Shown here in pieces: positions 8,536 to 17,619 of a stretch of DNA of 64,000 nucleotides. The stretch covers positions 48,444 to 112,443 of the forward strand of contig JBGSIB010000074.1 of the NCBI GenBank assembly GCA_041751955.1, read 5' to 3'. Every line of letters begins with the position of its first letter. Positions within the stretch are counted from its first letter, which is position 1. Source of the stretch: UBA2040 sp041751955 (GTDB taxonomy: Bacteria > Bacteroidota > Bacteroidia > Flavobacteriales_D > Crocinitomicaceae). The notes beneath the pieces are model-generated. The model had not been told where the DNA came from and made no database searches. It saw only the letters and a list, made by a program, of their open reading frames with translations. Made by a program: the position numbers and the translations under genes.

Positions 8536-8944
8536 AATCAAGGTAATTGGTTTCTAATATAACGACAACTTTGATGAAATGTTGTCATAAAACACCAATT
8601 TCATTTTTATCATATATATAAGCCAATCTTGCTTATTCAATACGGGTTATACCTTTTCGATTGTAAAATAGTTCACGAAATAATTGCGCGTAAAGCCAAT
8701 GAAGCTTTGTTTCTGGAATAATTTTATTTCGGCAATATCAAAGGTAAAACCCTGCTAACCCAGAAAAAAAACGGAAAAAATTTCTCACCATAGTAGCTAC
8801 TTATTATACATGATGAAGGTCATGGTTTTGGTGCTAAACTCTTTGTAATTTTAGAATACTGAGGAGATACAAGAATTTTTACCTCAAAAGATGCTAGGTA
8901 TTTGCACGAGGCAAAAAGCTAGGATAATGCATAAAACAACAAAA
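8536..8944. other. Intergenic region, no further gene seen
   Basis: AT-rich spacer between the small lipoprotein (minus) and the CBS protein (plus). A TTTG...TAATTTTA pair (8827-8853) is a weak promoter candidate with a short 15-nt spacer. I see no tRNA, repeat or stable terminator. Confidence 0.45.
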
Positions 8945-9358
8945 ATGAAAAAGCGCACACCAATTTCGCAGATTATGTCCAAAGATGTAATCACGGTAAA
9001 CAAAACACAAACCATTAAGGAGGTCAATGAAATATTGAACAATCGTTCCGTTCGTCACGTACCAGTTGTTTCTGGAAAAGAAGTAATTGGCATGTTGTCC
9101 AGTACTGATTTACAAAAGATTAGTTTCGTCAACACAGTTGAAGGTGAAGGAATCACAACTGCTATGTGGGACGTGCTGAACATTGAACAAGTCATGACGA
9201 AACATGTACGCACGGCTCAAAAAGACGACACCATTCATGATGTAGCCGAAATACTATCAACAAGTGATTTTCACGCACTTCCTGTAATGGATGAAGATGA
9301 AATTGTTGGTATCGTAACTTCCACCGACTTACTGAAATATTTGGTAGATCAATATTAG
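8945..9358 (+). CDS. CBS-domain pair protein
   Basis: 137 aa from the ATG at 8945 (KKRTPISQIMSKDV); an alternative ATG at 8927 adds six residues. Two CBS motifs are visible: residues about 8-60 (IMSKDVITV, VRHVPVVSGKEVIGMLSSTD) and about 75-135 (VMTKHVRTA, FHALPVMDEDEIVGIVTSTD). Stand-alone CBS pairs form a Bateman module that binds adenine nucleotides and senses energy status. There is no fused effector domain, so its partner is unknown. It is followed by its own terminator and appears monocistronic. Confidence 0.9.
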   Translation: MKKRTPISQIMSKDVITVNKTQTIKEVNEILNNRSVRHVPVVSGKEVIGMLSSTDLQKISFVNTVEGEGITTAMWDVLNIEQVMTKHVRTAQKDDTIHDVAEILSTSDFHALPVMDEDEIVGIVTSTDLLKYLVDQY

Positions 9359-9381
9359 TAGGCTTTACTTATCAATCTTAC

Positions 9382-9415
9382 ACCTCTCCATGATTCATCT
9401 CAAGGAGAGGTTTTT
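9382..9415 (+). terminator. Terminator of the CBS gene
   Basis: The perfect 8-bp stem ACCTCTCC/GGAGAGGT (9382-9389 with 9404-9411) is followed by TTTTT. Confidence 0.75.
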
Positions 9416-9451
9416 CATTTTCAATAGAAATCTATTCCACTTTCATTAAAA

Positions 9452-9483
9452 TTTCACCAACGCTCAAAATTTCTCTACCTTTA
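9452..9483 (+). promoter_or_regulatory. Promoter TTTC-N20-TACCTTTA, 4 nt before ATG
   Basis: It is near-consensus (one change in each box) with ideal spacing. The -7 box ends only 4 nt before the ATG at 9488, predicting a leaderless or nearly leaderless transcript. Confidence 0.35.
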
Positions 9484-9487
9484 CTCA

Positions 9488-12115
9488 ATGTTTCGTTGGC
9501 GCCTACTTTTCTTCTTTTTTGGGTTGAGTTTTTCAGCTCTAGCGACGCACAACCGTTCGGGCGAAATCACCTACAAACATATTGCAGGAAATACCTACGA
9601 ATTTACGATTACCACCTGCACAAAACTGACCTCAGAAGCAAACAAAGACAGACTAGGAATCAATTTCGGTGATGGTTTTTCAGATACACTTACCTTAGTT
9701 CAATTCTTCGATTATCCCTCAACCGATACCAAGAAAAACATTTACATCGGCAATCACACTTACACTGGTCCAGGAACTTTCCTAATTTCTGTAGAAGACC
9801 CTAATAGAAATGCTGATGTCCTCAACATTGTGAATTCAGTAACCACCATTTTTTGCATACAAACACAGCTTATTATTTCTCCCTTCCTCGGTATTGCTAA
9901 TAACTCTTTGCAATTTGATGATTGTCCATGTCCAGAAAACGCCTGTACAGGTCAACCTTGGATTTACAATCTTGGTGCCTACGATATGGACGGCGACAGT
10001 TTGAGTTATGGAATTATTCCATGCAAAAGCGATGACTGCATTGACATGGCCATTCCTACGGTTTTTCAGTATCCAGAAGCAATTGGTGGAGGAACAATGA
10101 ACATCGATCCTGTTTTTGGAACCATCACCTGGGCAAGCCCTAATATACAAGGCGAATACAATTTTGCGATTAAAGTAAATGAATACAGAGGTGGTGTTTT
10201 GATAGGTTATGTTATTCGTGACATGCAGATCACTGTAAAAGGAAGCTGTGGCAATGCTGCTCCTGTACTCAGTAATTTCGCTGATACCTGCGTAATGGCC
10301 GACAGTACTATTTTAAAAACATTGACAGCAACAGACAGTCCTGGATCGCCTGGGGATGTTCCTGTTTTAAATTGGGATTATTTTGGTGCCGCTTTTAACT
10401 TGACAAATGCTCCAGCTATTTTTGTCAATATTAATGCTCCAGGAAATCCGATTTCAGGAACTTTTTCTTGGACACCTTCCTGCGCGGCTGTTCGTCAAGC
10501 TCCTTATCTAATTACGATTGAAGCTTCTGACCAAGGTCCGGGAGTTTCGTTAAAAGATTTGAGTTCCACCAGGATTAAAGTAAATGGCCCACCGATAGAA
10601 AATCTACAAATTTCTGCCAGTCTCAACGAGTCCGATTTAATATGGAATCAGGCGGATTGTCCGCAAGTCACAGGTTACAACATTTATAGAAGTTTCGACA
10701 GCACTTATTCTGCAAATTCGTGTTGTGGCAATGACGAAGCTTTGAATTTAGGATATCAGAAAATTGGCGAAACAACTTCCAAAACGGATACCATTTTTCA
10801 GGATAATGGTCCCTTGGTAGCCGGCAACAAATATTGTTATACGGTGACAGCGGTATACAGTAATGACGCTGAAAGCTGCATGGTTCCTCCGGTTTGTGTT
10901 GCCTTGCCTTTTGATTTGCCCATAATTACACATGTCACCGTTGACAGTACCAGTTTTGATTTTGGAATAGACAGTATCCGTTGGACACATCCTTTAGATT
11001 TGGACACTTTACTTTATACGGGTCCATATCAATATAGATTATACAGAGGAGAAGATTTTGCCTCGCCGAATAGTTTGATTTATTCTTCACCGATAAACGC
11101 TAGTTTGAGTGCTTTGGATACCTTCTATGTGGATCTCAATATTAGTACCACAGCTTTCCCCTATTCCTATCAGGTAGAATTGATGAATTCAGGCGTTGCT
11201 GTCGGTAGAAGCTCCGTTGCGCATAGTATTTTTATCATTCCAACACCTGTGGACAATGGCGTTCAATTGAACTGGGAAGACATTACTCCTTGGAATAATT
11301 TCTTGTATGAAATATACAGAAATGACGGAGATGGTTTGCCCTTTGTTCTGCATGCAACAGTTGATACGAACTATTTTGCAGATTACAATTTAATCAACGG
11401 CCAAGAGCACTGTTACAAAGTTCGAAGCATAGGAAAATATTCATTATCTGTCTTAACGGATACTTTGTACAACTGGTCGCAATATGTCTGTGCAACCGCT
11501 TATGACAATGAACCGCCATGCCCACCCGGAAATGTCAGCATTACTGGCAATTGTGAAACATTGACCAATGCCATCTCGTGGAGTAATCCCAATAATAGTT
11601 GTGCGGATGATGTAGTGGCTTATCAACTTTTTTATTCACCTACTAAAGACGGAGAATATACCCAAATTCAGACATTCAATTTTGATACGGACACAACCTT
11701 TTTGTTTCAAGACACCAACTCAATCGCTGGTTGTTTCTATTTAAAAGCTTCGGATTCTGTTATTTACAACAACCAAAGTGTGGCTTCGGATACAGTTTGT
11801 GTAGACAACTGCGAACCTATATATGCTTTACCCAATGTGTTCACACCGAATTTAGATGGGCCAAACGATCTTTACACGGCCATTTTACCCTTCAAATTCA
11901 TCAGTCGCGTTGAATTCTATGCGCTGAACCGATGGGGAGAACAAGTTTTTTATACCGAGGATCCGAACATTAATTGGAACGGATTTGACCAAAAAGAGAA
12001 CAAATTATTATCATCGGGAGTTTACTTCTATCGATGCACAGTTTATGCGATAAGCTTGGATGGAGAAGTTCCCTTTGAGTTGCACGGTTTCATCCATTTG
12101 ATACACGACAAATAA
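9488..12115 (+). CDS. Large secreted protein with fibronectin-III-like modules and T9SS type B (gliding-type) C-terminal domain
   Basis: 875 aa. An N-terminal signal peptide ends at about ALA (residue 19). The first 250 residues are beta-rich (THNRSGEITYKHI start, with several Cys pairs). The middle contains cadherin/fibronectin-III-like modules (about 350-770; NIYRSFDSTY and EIYRNDGDG are typical FN3 strands). The last 90 residues (LPNVFTPNLDGPNDLY, about 780, to the end) are the gliding-motility-associated, type B T9SS signal, with RWGEQVFYT and GVYFYRCTV. It should be exported across the outer membrane. Its stop codon overlaps the ATG of riboflavin synthase by one base (TAATG), so the two are translationally linked although their functions differ. 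Confidence 0.87.
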   Translation: MFRWRLLFFFFGLSFSALATHNRSGEITYKHIAGNTYEFTITTCTKLTSEANKDRLGINFGDGFSDTLTLVQFFDYPSTDTKKNIYIGNHTYTGPGTFLISVEDPNRNADVLNIVNSVTTIFCIQTQLIISPFLGIANNSLQFDDCPCPENACTGQPWIYNLGAYDMDGDSLSYGIIPCKSDDCIDMAIPTVFQYPEAIGGGTMNIDPVFGTITWASPNIQGEYNFAIKVNEYRGGVLIGYVIRDMQITVKGSCGNAAPVLSNFADTCVMADSTILKTLTATDSPGSPGDVPVLNWDYFGAAFNLTNAPAIFVNINAPGNPISGTFSWTPSCAAVRQAPYLITIEASDQGPGVSLKDLSSTRIKVNGPPIENLQISASLNESDLIWNQADCPQVTGYNIYRSFDSTYSANSCCGNDEALNLGYQKIGETTSKTDTIFQDNGPLVAGNKYCYTVTAVYSNDAESCMVPPVCVALPFDLPIITHVTVDSTSFDFGIDSIRWTHPLDLDTLLYTGPYQYRLYRGEDFASPNSLIYSSPINASLSALDTFYVDLNISTTAFPYSYQVELMNSGVAVGRSSVAHSIFIIPTPVDNGVQLNWEDITPWNNFLYEIYRNDGDGLPFVLHATVDTNYFADYNLINGQEHCYKVRSIGKYSLSVLTDTLYNWSQYVCATAYDNEPPCPPGNVSITGNCETLTNAISWSNPNNSCADDVVAYQLFYSPTKDGEYTQIQTFNFDTDTTFLFQDTNSIAGCFYLKASDSVIYNNQSVASDTVCVDNCEPIYALPNVFTPNLDGPNDLYTAILPFKFISRVEFYALNRWGEQVFYTEDPNINWNGFDQKENKLLSSGVYFYRCTVYAISLDGEVPFELHGFIHLIHDK

Positions 12116-12693
12116 TGTTTACAGGAATAATAGAAACGCTAGGAACGGTGAAAAAAATCGTTCAAGAAAAAGAAAATTTTCATTTTACCATTCATTCTGC
12201 TATCACACATGAATTGAAAATAGACCAAAGTGTTGCCCACAATGGCTGTTGTTTGACTGTTGTTGCCTTAGAAGGTGAAGAATACCTTGTTACTGCCATT
12301 CAGGAAACAATGGATAAAACGAACTTAGGTAAATGGCAAGTTGGGACCAAAGTAAACTTAGAGCGTTGCATGGTAATGAATGGAAGATTAGATGGCCATA
12401 TCGTTCAAGGTCATGTAGATACAACTGCTGAATGCATTAATATCGAGGACCAAAAAGGAAGTTGGAAGTATACTTTTCAATACGATGGAACAAGTCCAAC
12501 CGTAGAAAAAGGCTCCGTGACCGTGAATGGAACGAGTTTAACCGTTGTTGATTCTAAGGAGAATTCTTTTTCGGTATGCATCATACCTTATACATATGAA
12601 TATACGAATTTTCATCAACTTAAAGTCGGTGATTCCATCAACTTAGAGTTTGATATTATTGGGAAGTATGTGGCAAAAATGATGGGGAGGTAA
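12115..12693 (+). CDS. ribE: Riboflavin synthase, alpha chain
   Basis: 192 aa, the normal length. It converts two molecules of 6,7-dimethyl-8-ribityllumazine to riboflavin plus the pyrimidinedione, the last step of vitamin B2 synthesis. It has the family's two-barrel duplication: MFTGIIETLG at the start, a first barrel to about residue 88, GHIVQGHVDTTA at the junction (about 95-106), and VNGTSLTVV in the second barrel (about 138), matching HNGCCLTVV in the first (about 41). Its ATG overlaps the previous stop (TAATG), so it depends at least partly on the upstream transcript. No FMN riboswitch is visible, and no other rib genes are nearby. The bacterial gene symbol is used as ribE or ribC in different species. 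Confidence 0.95.
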   Translation: MFTGIIETLGTVKKIVQEKENFHFTIHSAITHELKIDQSVAHNGCCLTVVALEGEEYLVTAIQETMDKTNLGKWQVGTKVNLERCMVMNGRLDGHIVQGHVDTTAECINIEDQKGSWKYTFQYDGTSPTVEKGSVTVNGTSLTVVDSKENSFSVCIIPYTYEYTNFHQLKVGDSINLEFDIIGKYVAKMMGR

Positions 12694-13044
12694 AAAATTA
12701 ACCGCAAAGGTAGCGGAGGTTTTCGCGGAGAGTTCTGAGTTAAAAACGAATAATTCTTGGATGATACTTGTTGCAGCTTTAATTAAATTCTCTTTGATTG
12801 CTATTATAATCTTTCGGGGACTTAGAATTCTCTATGGCCATGCATCTTAAATCACAAGTTCAACTGAACGCGAAAAAGAATATAAGTTGTTTTATTTAAG
12901 TATCATTCTTAAATTGATATTCTCGGGTCCAATTACAAATGAAACAATATCCTTATTGATTTACCCTCAGACCTTTATAAAAAACAACGTTTTACATTCT
13001 CCGCGTCCTTTGCGAACTCTCAGCGTTCACCGCGGTTAAAATTT
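12694..13044. repeat. Gene-free spacer bounded by inverted GC-rich repeats
   Basis: No coding frame is supported. The left edge (about 12699-12738: TAACCGCAAAGG, GCGGAG, CGCGGAGAG) and the right edge (about 12999-13039; reverse complement TAACCGCGG, GAGAGTTCGC, GACGCGGAG) are imperfect inverted copies of the same CGC-rich periodic sequence. They enclose about 260 nt of AT-rich DNA full of stops in all frames. This looks like a degenerate repeat element or the scar of a lost insert. Confidence 0.5.
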
Positions 13045-13578
13045 CTACCATTTACGCATTTTGCGCACTAGCTTTTTCTTTAAGCGTTTGATAACCGATT
13101 CTTTCGAATTAACATTGCCTACACGTATTAAATCTTTTTTAACTAACACACCATTTTGATAGAAGAAAAACTCGAAAGAAACATTCGTAATTTCTTCACG
13201 ATACAATTTGAACAAGGTACCGTAACCCAAAGCTGTTTTAAAGTCGTCATTTTTCGTGCTGACCTTAAAGCGAGAGTCATATCCTCGAACAGAAACCAAC
13301 ATGTAAGTATCCAGCCCTTTTGCGCGAACCACATTTTTCAAAGAATCTCCTGCCAATAAAACTTGATCACTACCTTCTTTTAGGATGTTCAATGAAGGTA
13401 CCGCTTTAATGCCTCTGTCTGTAAAAAACTCTGTTAGTGCAATTTCGAGAGAATAACGTTCATCTTCTTGCTCCATTTGTCCAACTATCAGGGCATTGGT
13501 CAAAGTAAATTCTTTCTTTTCTTGCGCAAAAGACGAAAAAGAAACAAAAATAAATGTGAATACAATTAGCTTTTTCAT
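13045..13578 (-). CDS. Hypothetical exported protein
   Basis: 177 aa with a clear signal peptide ending FSSFAQ (about residue 19), so periplasmic or outer-membrane associated. The mature region is mixed alpha/beta, with a basic C-terminus (IKRLKKKLVRKMRKW). I do not recognise a domain with confidence. Its ATG follows the metF stop by 2 nt on the same strand, so it is co-transcribed with metF, but a folate-related role cannot be inferred from the sequence. Confidence 0.75.
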   Translation of the reverse strand: MKKLIVFTFIFVSFSSFAQEKKEFTLTNALIVGQMEQEDERYSLEIALTEFFTDRGIKAVPSLNILKEGSDQVLLAGDSLKNVVRAKGLDTYMLVSVRGYDSRFKVSTKNDDFKTALGYGTLFKLYREEITNVSFEFFFYQNGVLVKKDLIRVGNVNSKESVIKRLKKKLVRKMRKW

Positions 13579-13580
13579 AA

Positions 13581-14531
13581 TTAGAATATTTCTTTGGCAA
13601 TTGATTTAACTTGGGATGAATTGGACATCGTATAATAATGTATACAAGGTGCTCCCGAAGCTTTTAATTCTTTAGACTGTTGGATTCCCCATTCGATTCC
13701 CACTTGCTCAACGGCAGCGTTATCCTTACATTTCAGTAATTCTTTCGAAAGCGCCTCGGGATAATCAATGTGGAAAAATTTCGGTAGAAAAGAAATGTGA
13801 TTCAAAGTTTTAACTGGTTTCAAACCCGGAATAATGGGCACTGTGATACCTATCGCACGACAATTTTTAACGAACTCAAAAAACTTTTCATTATCGAAGA
13901 ACATTTGCGTCACAATATATTCAGCACCTGCATCCACCTTATCTTTTAAATACTGTAAATCCGTTTGCAGATTCATTGCCTCAAAATGTTTTTCAGGATA
14001 GCCGGCCGCTCCAATGCAAAAATCTGTGGGTTCCAATTCCACATCATCCAACATATACAAACCTTCATTCATATCCGTTACTTGACGAATCAACTCAACA
14101 GCGAATTGGTGACCATCCTTATGTGGACGAAAACTGCTTTCGGTTTTGATAGAATCTCCTCTTAAGGCTAACACATTATCAATTCCCAAAAATTGAAGAT
14201 CGATTAAGGCATTTTCTGTTTCCTCTTTGCTAAAACCACCACAAATCAAATGCGGAACCGCGTCAACATCATATTTATTCATAATAGCCGCACAAATACC
14301 AACAGTGCCGGGACGTTTGCGAATGGCTATTTTCTCCAAAAGACCATTCTCACGTTCTTTGTACACGAACTCCTCACGGTGATACGTTACATTCACAAAC
14401 TTAGGTTTGAACTCCATCAAAGGATCAATTCCATCATAAATGGATTGGATACTCTTACCTTTTAAAGGAGGTAAAATTTCAAAAGAAAACAGCGTATCTT
14501 TCGCTTCCTGAATGTGTTGTGTAACTTTCAT
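13581..14531 (-). CDS. metF: Methylenetetrahydrofolate reductase
   Basis: 316 aa, in the MetF size range (about 290-320). It reduces 5,10-methylene-THF to 5-methyl-THF with NAD(P)H and FAD, supplying methyl groups for methionine. The TIM-barrel markers are present: FEILPPLKG with the catalytic Glu near residue 18, VNVTYHRE (about 46), HLICGGFSKEE (about 93-103), ALRGDS (about 120), and YIVTQMFFDNEKFF (about 205). It is a short bacterial form without the eukaryotic regulatory domain. It lies between ispD (39 nt upstream) and an exported protein (2 nt downstream). A TATATTTG box sits 16 nt before its ATG, so it may also have its own promoter. Confidence 0.96.
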   Translation of the reverse strand: MKVTQHIQEAKDTLFSFEILPPLKGKSIQSIYDGIDPLMEFKPKFVNVTYHREEFVYKERENGLLEKIAIRKRPGTVGICAAIMNKYDVDAVPHLICGGFSKEETENALIDLQFLGIDNVLALRGDSIKTESSFRPHKDGHQFAVELIRQVTDMNEGLYMLDDVELEPTDFCIGAAGYPEKHFEAMNLQTDLQYLKDKVDAGAEYIVTQMFFDNEKFFEFVKNCRAIGITVPIIPGLKPVKTLNHISFLPKFFHIDYPEALSKELLKCKDNAAVEQVGIEWGIQQSKELKASGAPCIHYYTMSNSSQVKSIAKEIF

Positions 14532-14547
14532 TTTTTTTATTGACTGA

Positions 14548-14555
14548 CAAATATA
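14548..14555 (-). promoter_or_regulatory. -7 box TATATTTG upstream of metF
   Basis: An exact TAnnTTTG match on the minus strand, 16 nt before the metF ATG and overlapping the end of ispD. No clear -33 box is seen. Confidence 0.3.
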
Positions 14556-14570
14556 AGGGAATTTCGAGCC

Positions 14571-15239
14571 TTATCGATTAGCGTAATGGAATTCAGCCCA
14601 TTCTAAGTCTTCTGCTTGTGTTATTTTAACGTTTTCCTTGTTTCCCTGAAAAATATGAATCCGGAACCCAGCGGCTTCAAAAACAGAAGCATCATCGGTA
14701 AATAAATTCGTAAATTCTTGTTCGTAAGCTTTTACGAGTTGATCTTTTTTAAACCACTGAGGTGTCTGAATGACAGTATAATTAACTCGATTTAATGCCT
14801 TATTGTTTTCATCATCAAACCAACGTAAAGATTCTTGAATGGGCATGCCTGGCACGGCTCCCAAATGACTTTCCAAAGCTAAGAATCCACGTTCAAAAGC
14901 TTCTTTCGACACCAATGGACGAACGCCATCGTGAATGCAAATTTTTTCACCTACACATTCACGTAGCGCATTTTGGACCGAATGAAATCTTTCTTCACCA
15001 CCAGAAATGACAAGATGATCAATTTGACAATTGTGCTTTTCACAAAGAGCTTTCCATTCCGACTTCCATTCTTGAGGCAAGGTAATGACGAACTGTGCAT
15101 TAGGCGCAAATGCGTGCAACCGGTTCAATGTTTGAAGTAAAATCGGTTTTCCAGCGAGTAAAAGAAACTGTTTGGGAACGCTGGCTCCCATACGTTTTCC
15201 AATTCCTCCAGCGGTAATGATAATACTTAGTTCACTCAT
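14571..15239 (-). CDS. ispD: 2-C-methyl-D-erythritol 4-phosphate cytidylyltransferase
   Basis: 222 aa, the usual IspD size. It transfers CMP from CTP to MEP, the third step of the non-mevalonate isoprenoid pathway; dxr of the same pathway lies 10 kb away. The glycosyltransferase-A fold nucleotide motif ITAGGIGKRMGASVPKQF (residues about 7-24) is followed by the conserved VISGGEERFHSV (about 78), HDGVRPLVS (about 98-106, the metal/CTP Asp), QTPQWF and TDDASVFE. It is the first gene of an ispD-metF-exported protein run on the minus strand. All of the expected catalytic residues appear intact. Confidence 0.95.
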   Translation of the reverse strand: MSELSIIITAGGIGKRMGASVPKQFLLLAGKPILLQTLNRLHAFAPNAQFVITLPQEWKSEWKALCEKHNCQIDHLVISGGEERFHSVQNALRECVGEKICIHDGVRPLVSKEAFERGFLALESHLGAVPGMPIQESLRWFDDENNKALNRVNYTVIQTPQWFKKDQLVKAYEQEFTNLFTDDASVFEAAGFRIHIFQGNKENVKITQAEDLEWAEFHYANR

Positions 15240-15250
15240 GGTCTAAAAAC

Positions 15251-15285
15251 AAAAAAAGGTCATTAGTTTGTCAACTAACAACCTT
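15251..15285 (-). terminator. Terminator of the small membrane protein gene
   Basis: AAGGT and TTAGTT pair with AACTAA and ACCTT around a 4-nt loop with a small symmetric internal bulge. On the minus strand it is followed by a T tract, just before ispD. Confidence 0.55.
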
Positions 15286-15303
15286 CAATGAATTGATTTT
15301 CAA

Positions 15304-15495
15304 TTACTTTATTTTGTTGGGATTATCTTTTGCTTGCTGATTGAATTTCTTTTGCAAGTTCAACCAATAAAACAAACCTACAAATCCAAGTACAATTAAT
15401 GAATAGTTGAACAAGTTACCCACCCACTCCAAAGGAAGGAATGCATAGTTTGTCATGAAATCACCTATACCGTAAAAAATCGTTGAAGAGCTCAT
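15304..15495 (-). CDS. Small membrane protein, DUF6341-like
   Basis: 63 aa, with one membrane-spanning segment (about residues 29-47, NLFNYSLIVLGFVGLFYW). A charged tail (LQKKFNQQAKDNPNKIK) is probably cytoplasmic. The overall plan (short amphipathic start, ETG-like turn, a TM with FFYW, then a Lys-rich tail) resembles the small flavobacterial proteins grouped as DUF6341. The function is unknown. It has its own terminator and is oriented away from the bestrophin gene. Confidence 0.65.
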   Translation of the reverse strand: MSSSTIFYGIGDFMTNYAFLPLEWVGNLFNYSLIVLGFVGLFYWLNLQKKFNQQAKDNPNKIK

Positions 15496-15564
15496 TGTTG
15501 TGTGTTTTGAAGTACAAAGAAAATGAAAATTTTAGAAAGTCATCCCATGTTCCATGAAATATCC

Positions 15565-15593
15565 TTGATTTTTATGGGAGAATCGTAATTTTG
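15565..15593 (+). promoter_or_regulatory. Promoter (C)TTG-N18-TAATTTTG for the bestrophin gene
   Basis: An exact -7 box TAATTTTG (15586-15593) with TTG at 15565-15567; the leader is about 15 nt before the ATG at 15613. Confidence 0.45.
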
Positions 15594-15612
15594 AAGTCAA
15601 TTAAGTGAAAAA

Positions 15613-16491
15613 ATGATCAATTACAATCCGAAAAGCTGGCTTCATCTCATTTTCGCTTTGCACAAAAGCGACACCTTACGTATTTTATGGAAGGAATTGA
15701 TATACATCGGATTGTTCACCTTGCTCATTGATTTTGTGGTAGTGGAATATTTTCCCGATGAGAAGGTGCTGGGCAATTTGGTTGCTGTTTATTCACTGAT
15801 AGGTTTTGTGATTTCGCTTTTGTTGGTTTTTCGGACAAATACAGCGTACGATCGCTGGTGGGAAGGCCGCAAAAAATGGGGCGAATTGGTGAACGACACT
15901 AGAAATCTCTCTTCAAAACTAGCCGTTCTAATAGAGAATGAAAACGACCGTGATTTCTTCAAAAGAATGATTCCCAATTTTGTGTTTGCAGCGAAAGAAC
16001 ATTTGAGAAAAGGAGTCGATTTGACCAGTTTAAATTTGAATGAAGAAGAACTACACTATTTCAAAACTACTGTTCATATTCCGCTTGGGATCTCACAAAT
16101 CCTATTTTCCCGTCTAGACAGATTAAGAAAAAGCGGCGTTTTGACCCATGAAGACCTCATCATCTTGAACGGCAACTTGAACGCTTTGATGGATAGTGTT
16201 GGCGCATGTGAACGCATCAAAAATACACCCATTCCTTTTTCTTACTCTTTGTTTATCAAGAAATTCATTTTCATTTACGTCACCACCTTGCCCTTGGCTT
16301 TCGTCACAATATTTGGCTATTGGTCAGCGCTAATTGCCACCTTCGTATTCTACATATTGGTGAGTATGGAAGTCTTGGCTGAAGAAATTGAAGATCCATT
16401 TGGAACGGACGACAATGATTTGCCCACCGACCAATTGTGCGAGCGCATTCAAGCCAATGTGGAAGAGGTTTTTAGTAAATCTTGGGGATAA
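15613..16491 (+). CDS. Bestrophin-family ion channel
   Basis: 292 aa. The family signature TNTAYDRWWEGRKKWGELV (about residues 75-93) follows the first hydrophobic segments (about 26-44 and 55-75). Further membrane helices lie near 215-255, and the C-terminus has the acidic cluster EEIEDPFGTDDNDLP (about 258-272), which matches the conserved bestrophin acidic region. Bacterial bestrophins form pentameric inner-membrane channels; their ion selectivity differs between homologues and cannot be read from the sequence here. The gene has its own promoter, and its 3' end overlaps the convergent DUF1295 gene by 20 bp. Confidence 0.92.
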   Translation: MINYNPKSWLHLIFALHKSDTLRILWKELIYIGLFTLLIDFVVVEYFPDEKVLGNLVAVYSLIGFVISLLLVFRTNTAYDRWWEGRKKWGELVNDTRNLSSKLAVLIENENDRDFFKRMIPNFVFAAKEHLRKGVDLTSLNLNEEELHYFKTTVHIPLGISQILFSRLDRLRKSGVLTHEDLIILNGNLNALMDSVGACERIKNTPIPFSYSLFIKKFIFIYVTTLPLAFVTIFGYWSALIATFVFYILVSMEVLAEEIEDPFGTDDNDLPTDQLCERIQANVEEVFSKSWG

Positions 16492-17380
16492 ATCGCTTCA
16501 CCTTTTTTTGATATTCTTTATACTTCGGATACTTTTTAGCGCTAATTTCTTCACTGAAATCAGAACTTCCAAAGAACAACAAGCACAATAAAATAGTGCC
16601 CGCAATGGACCAATTTACCCAAACGCCCGTTGCAACGACAGAAGAAAAATAGACCAAAAGCCAAATGGTTTGTTCAGCTGCGTAATTCGGGTGGCGAACT
16701 TTACCCCAAAGTCCCTTTTGAATGAATCCATCGGCGAATTCACCCAAATCTTCATTTGCATTGATCCGTCTGTGTTTTTCCGTCTGAAAATCGTATTGTT
16801 GTTGGTCAGCAACAAACTCAAGGCCCACAAAGACAAGAATTGCAATTGCCAAAAAAACATCCCAAAAACCTATTTCTGGACCGTTAATTCCTTTAATCAG
16901 TGGAAAAACAATCAACATGATTAGGCCCATTTGATACAATGAAATGAAAAATAAATTGAACAAAAACCATTTCCATGGCGCTTGAAATTCAGGTTTTGCG
17001 CGCAACACTGCCCATCGATAATCCTCTTCGCCTTCCCAAAAACGCCAAGAATATCCTCCTCTACGTGCAAAATTATAGGTCAAGCGAATTGCCCAAACCG
17101 TAATTACGACTGAAAAAAGCACCAAGCGTGGTTCCCATTCTGATAAATAGGCGATTTGCCATGCATATATCGCTGGAACGATGCTCCAAAGTTTATCCAC
17201 TTGGCTGTAATTTTTCGTCAAAACACTCACGAAAAAAGTTAATGCGGCCAGAACTAGATAGAGTCTTGTCACCTCATAAATAATTGTCCACTGCTCTGTA
17301 TCTGGTGGTGTATCAAACTGATAGGCTAAAATTGGAACAGCAATTAAGGTAGCTAAAAGCAATAAGACGGTTTTCCACAT
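16472..17380 (-). CDS. DUF1295 family membrane protein (steroid 5-alpha-reductase-like)
   Basis: 302 aa with about six hydrophobic segments. The C-terminal third carries GLWGKVRHPNYAAEQTIW (about residues 225-242) and the final KYKEYQKKVKRFIP, which are the hallmark of the steroid reductase/isoprenylcysteine methyltransferase superfamily grouped in DUF1295. Such proteins are inner-membrane enzymes with lipid or sterol-like substrates; the substrate is not known here. It converges on and overlaps the bestrophin gene by 20 bp. No partner gene is adjacent. Confidence 0.85.
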   Translation of the reverse strand: MWKTVLLLLATLIAVPILAYQFDTPPDTEQWTIIYEVTRLYLVLAALTFFVSVLTKNYSQVDKLWSIVPAIYAWQIAYLSEWEPRLVLFSVVITVWAIRLTYNFARRGGYSWRFWEGEEDYRWAVLRAKPEFQAPWKWFLFNLFFISLYQMGLIMLIVFPLIKGINGPEIGFWDVFLAIAILVFVGLEFVADQQQYDFQTEKHRRINANEDLGEFADGFIQKGLWGKVRHPNYAAEQTIWLLVYFSSVVATGVWVNWSIAGTILLCLLFFGSSDFSEEISAKKYPKYKEYQKKVKRFIPKIY

Positions 17381-17619
17381 AAAGTTTGATGTTTAATGCA
17401 AAATAAAAATACAAGAAATTTTAGATTCAAGTACTTTTTTGCTTTTCAACGAAAAATTCTCGCAACATGTTCAATAATACAGGTAGATGCAAACCTTAAC
17501 AAAAATCTACGTTAAATTTAAACGAATCCAATTGCTCCTCTTTGACTAAATAGGTTCAATATATTTTGGCTTCCTAAACATTTTACCCTTTCGTTCCTTT
17601 ATCTTTATAAAAACAACTC

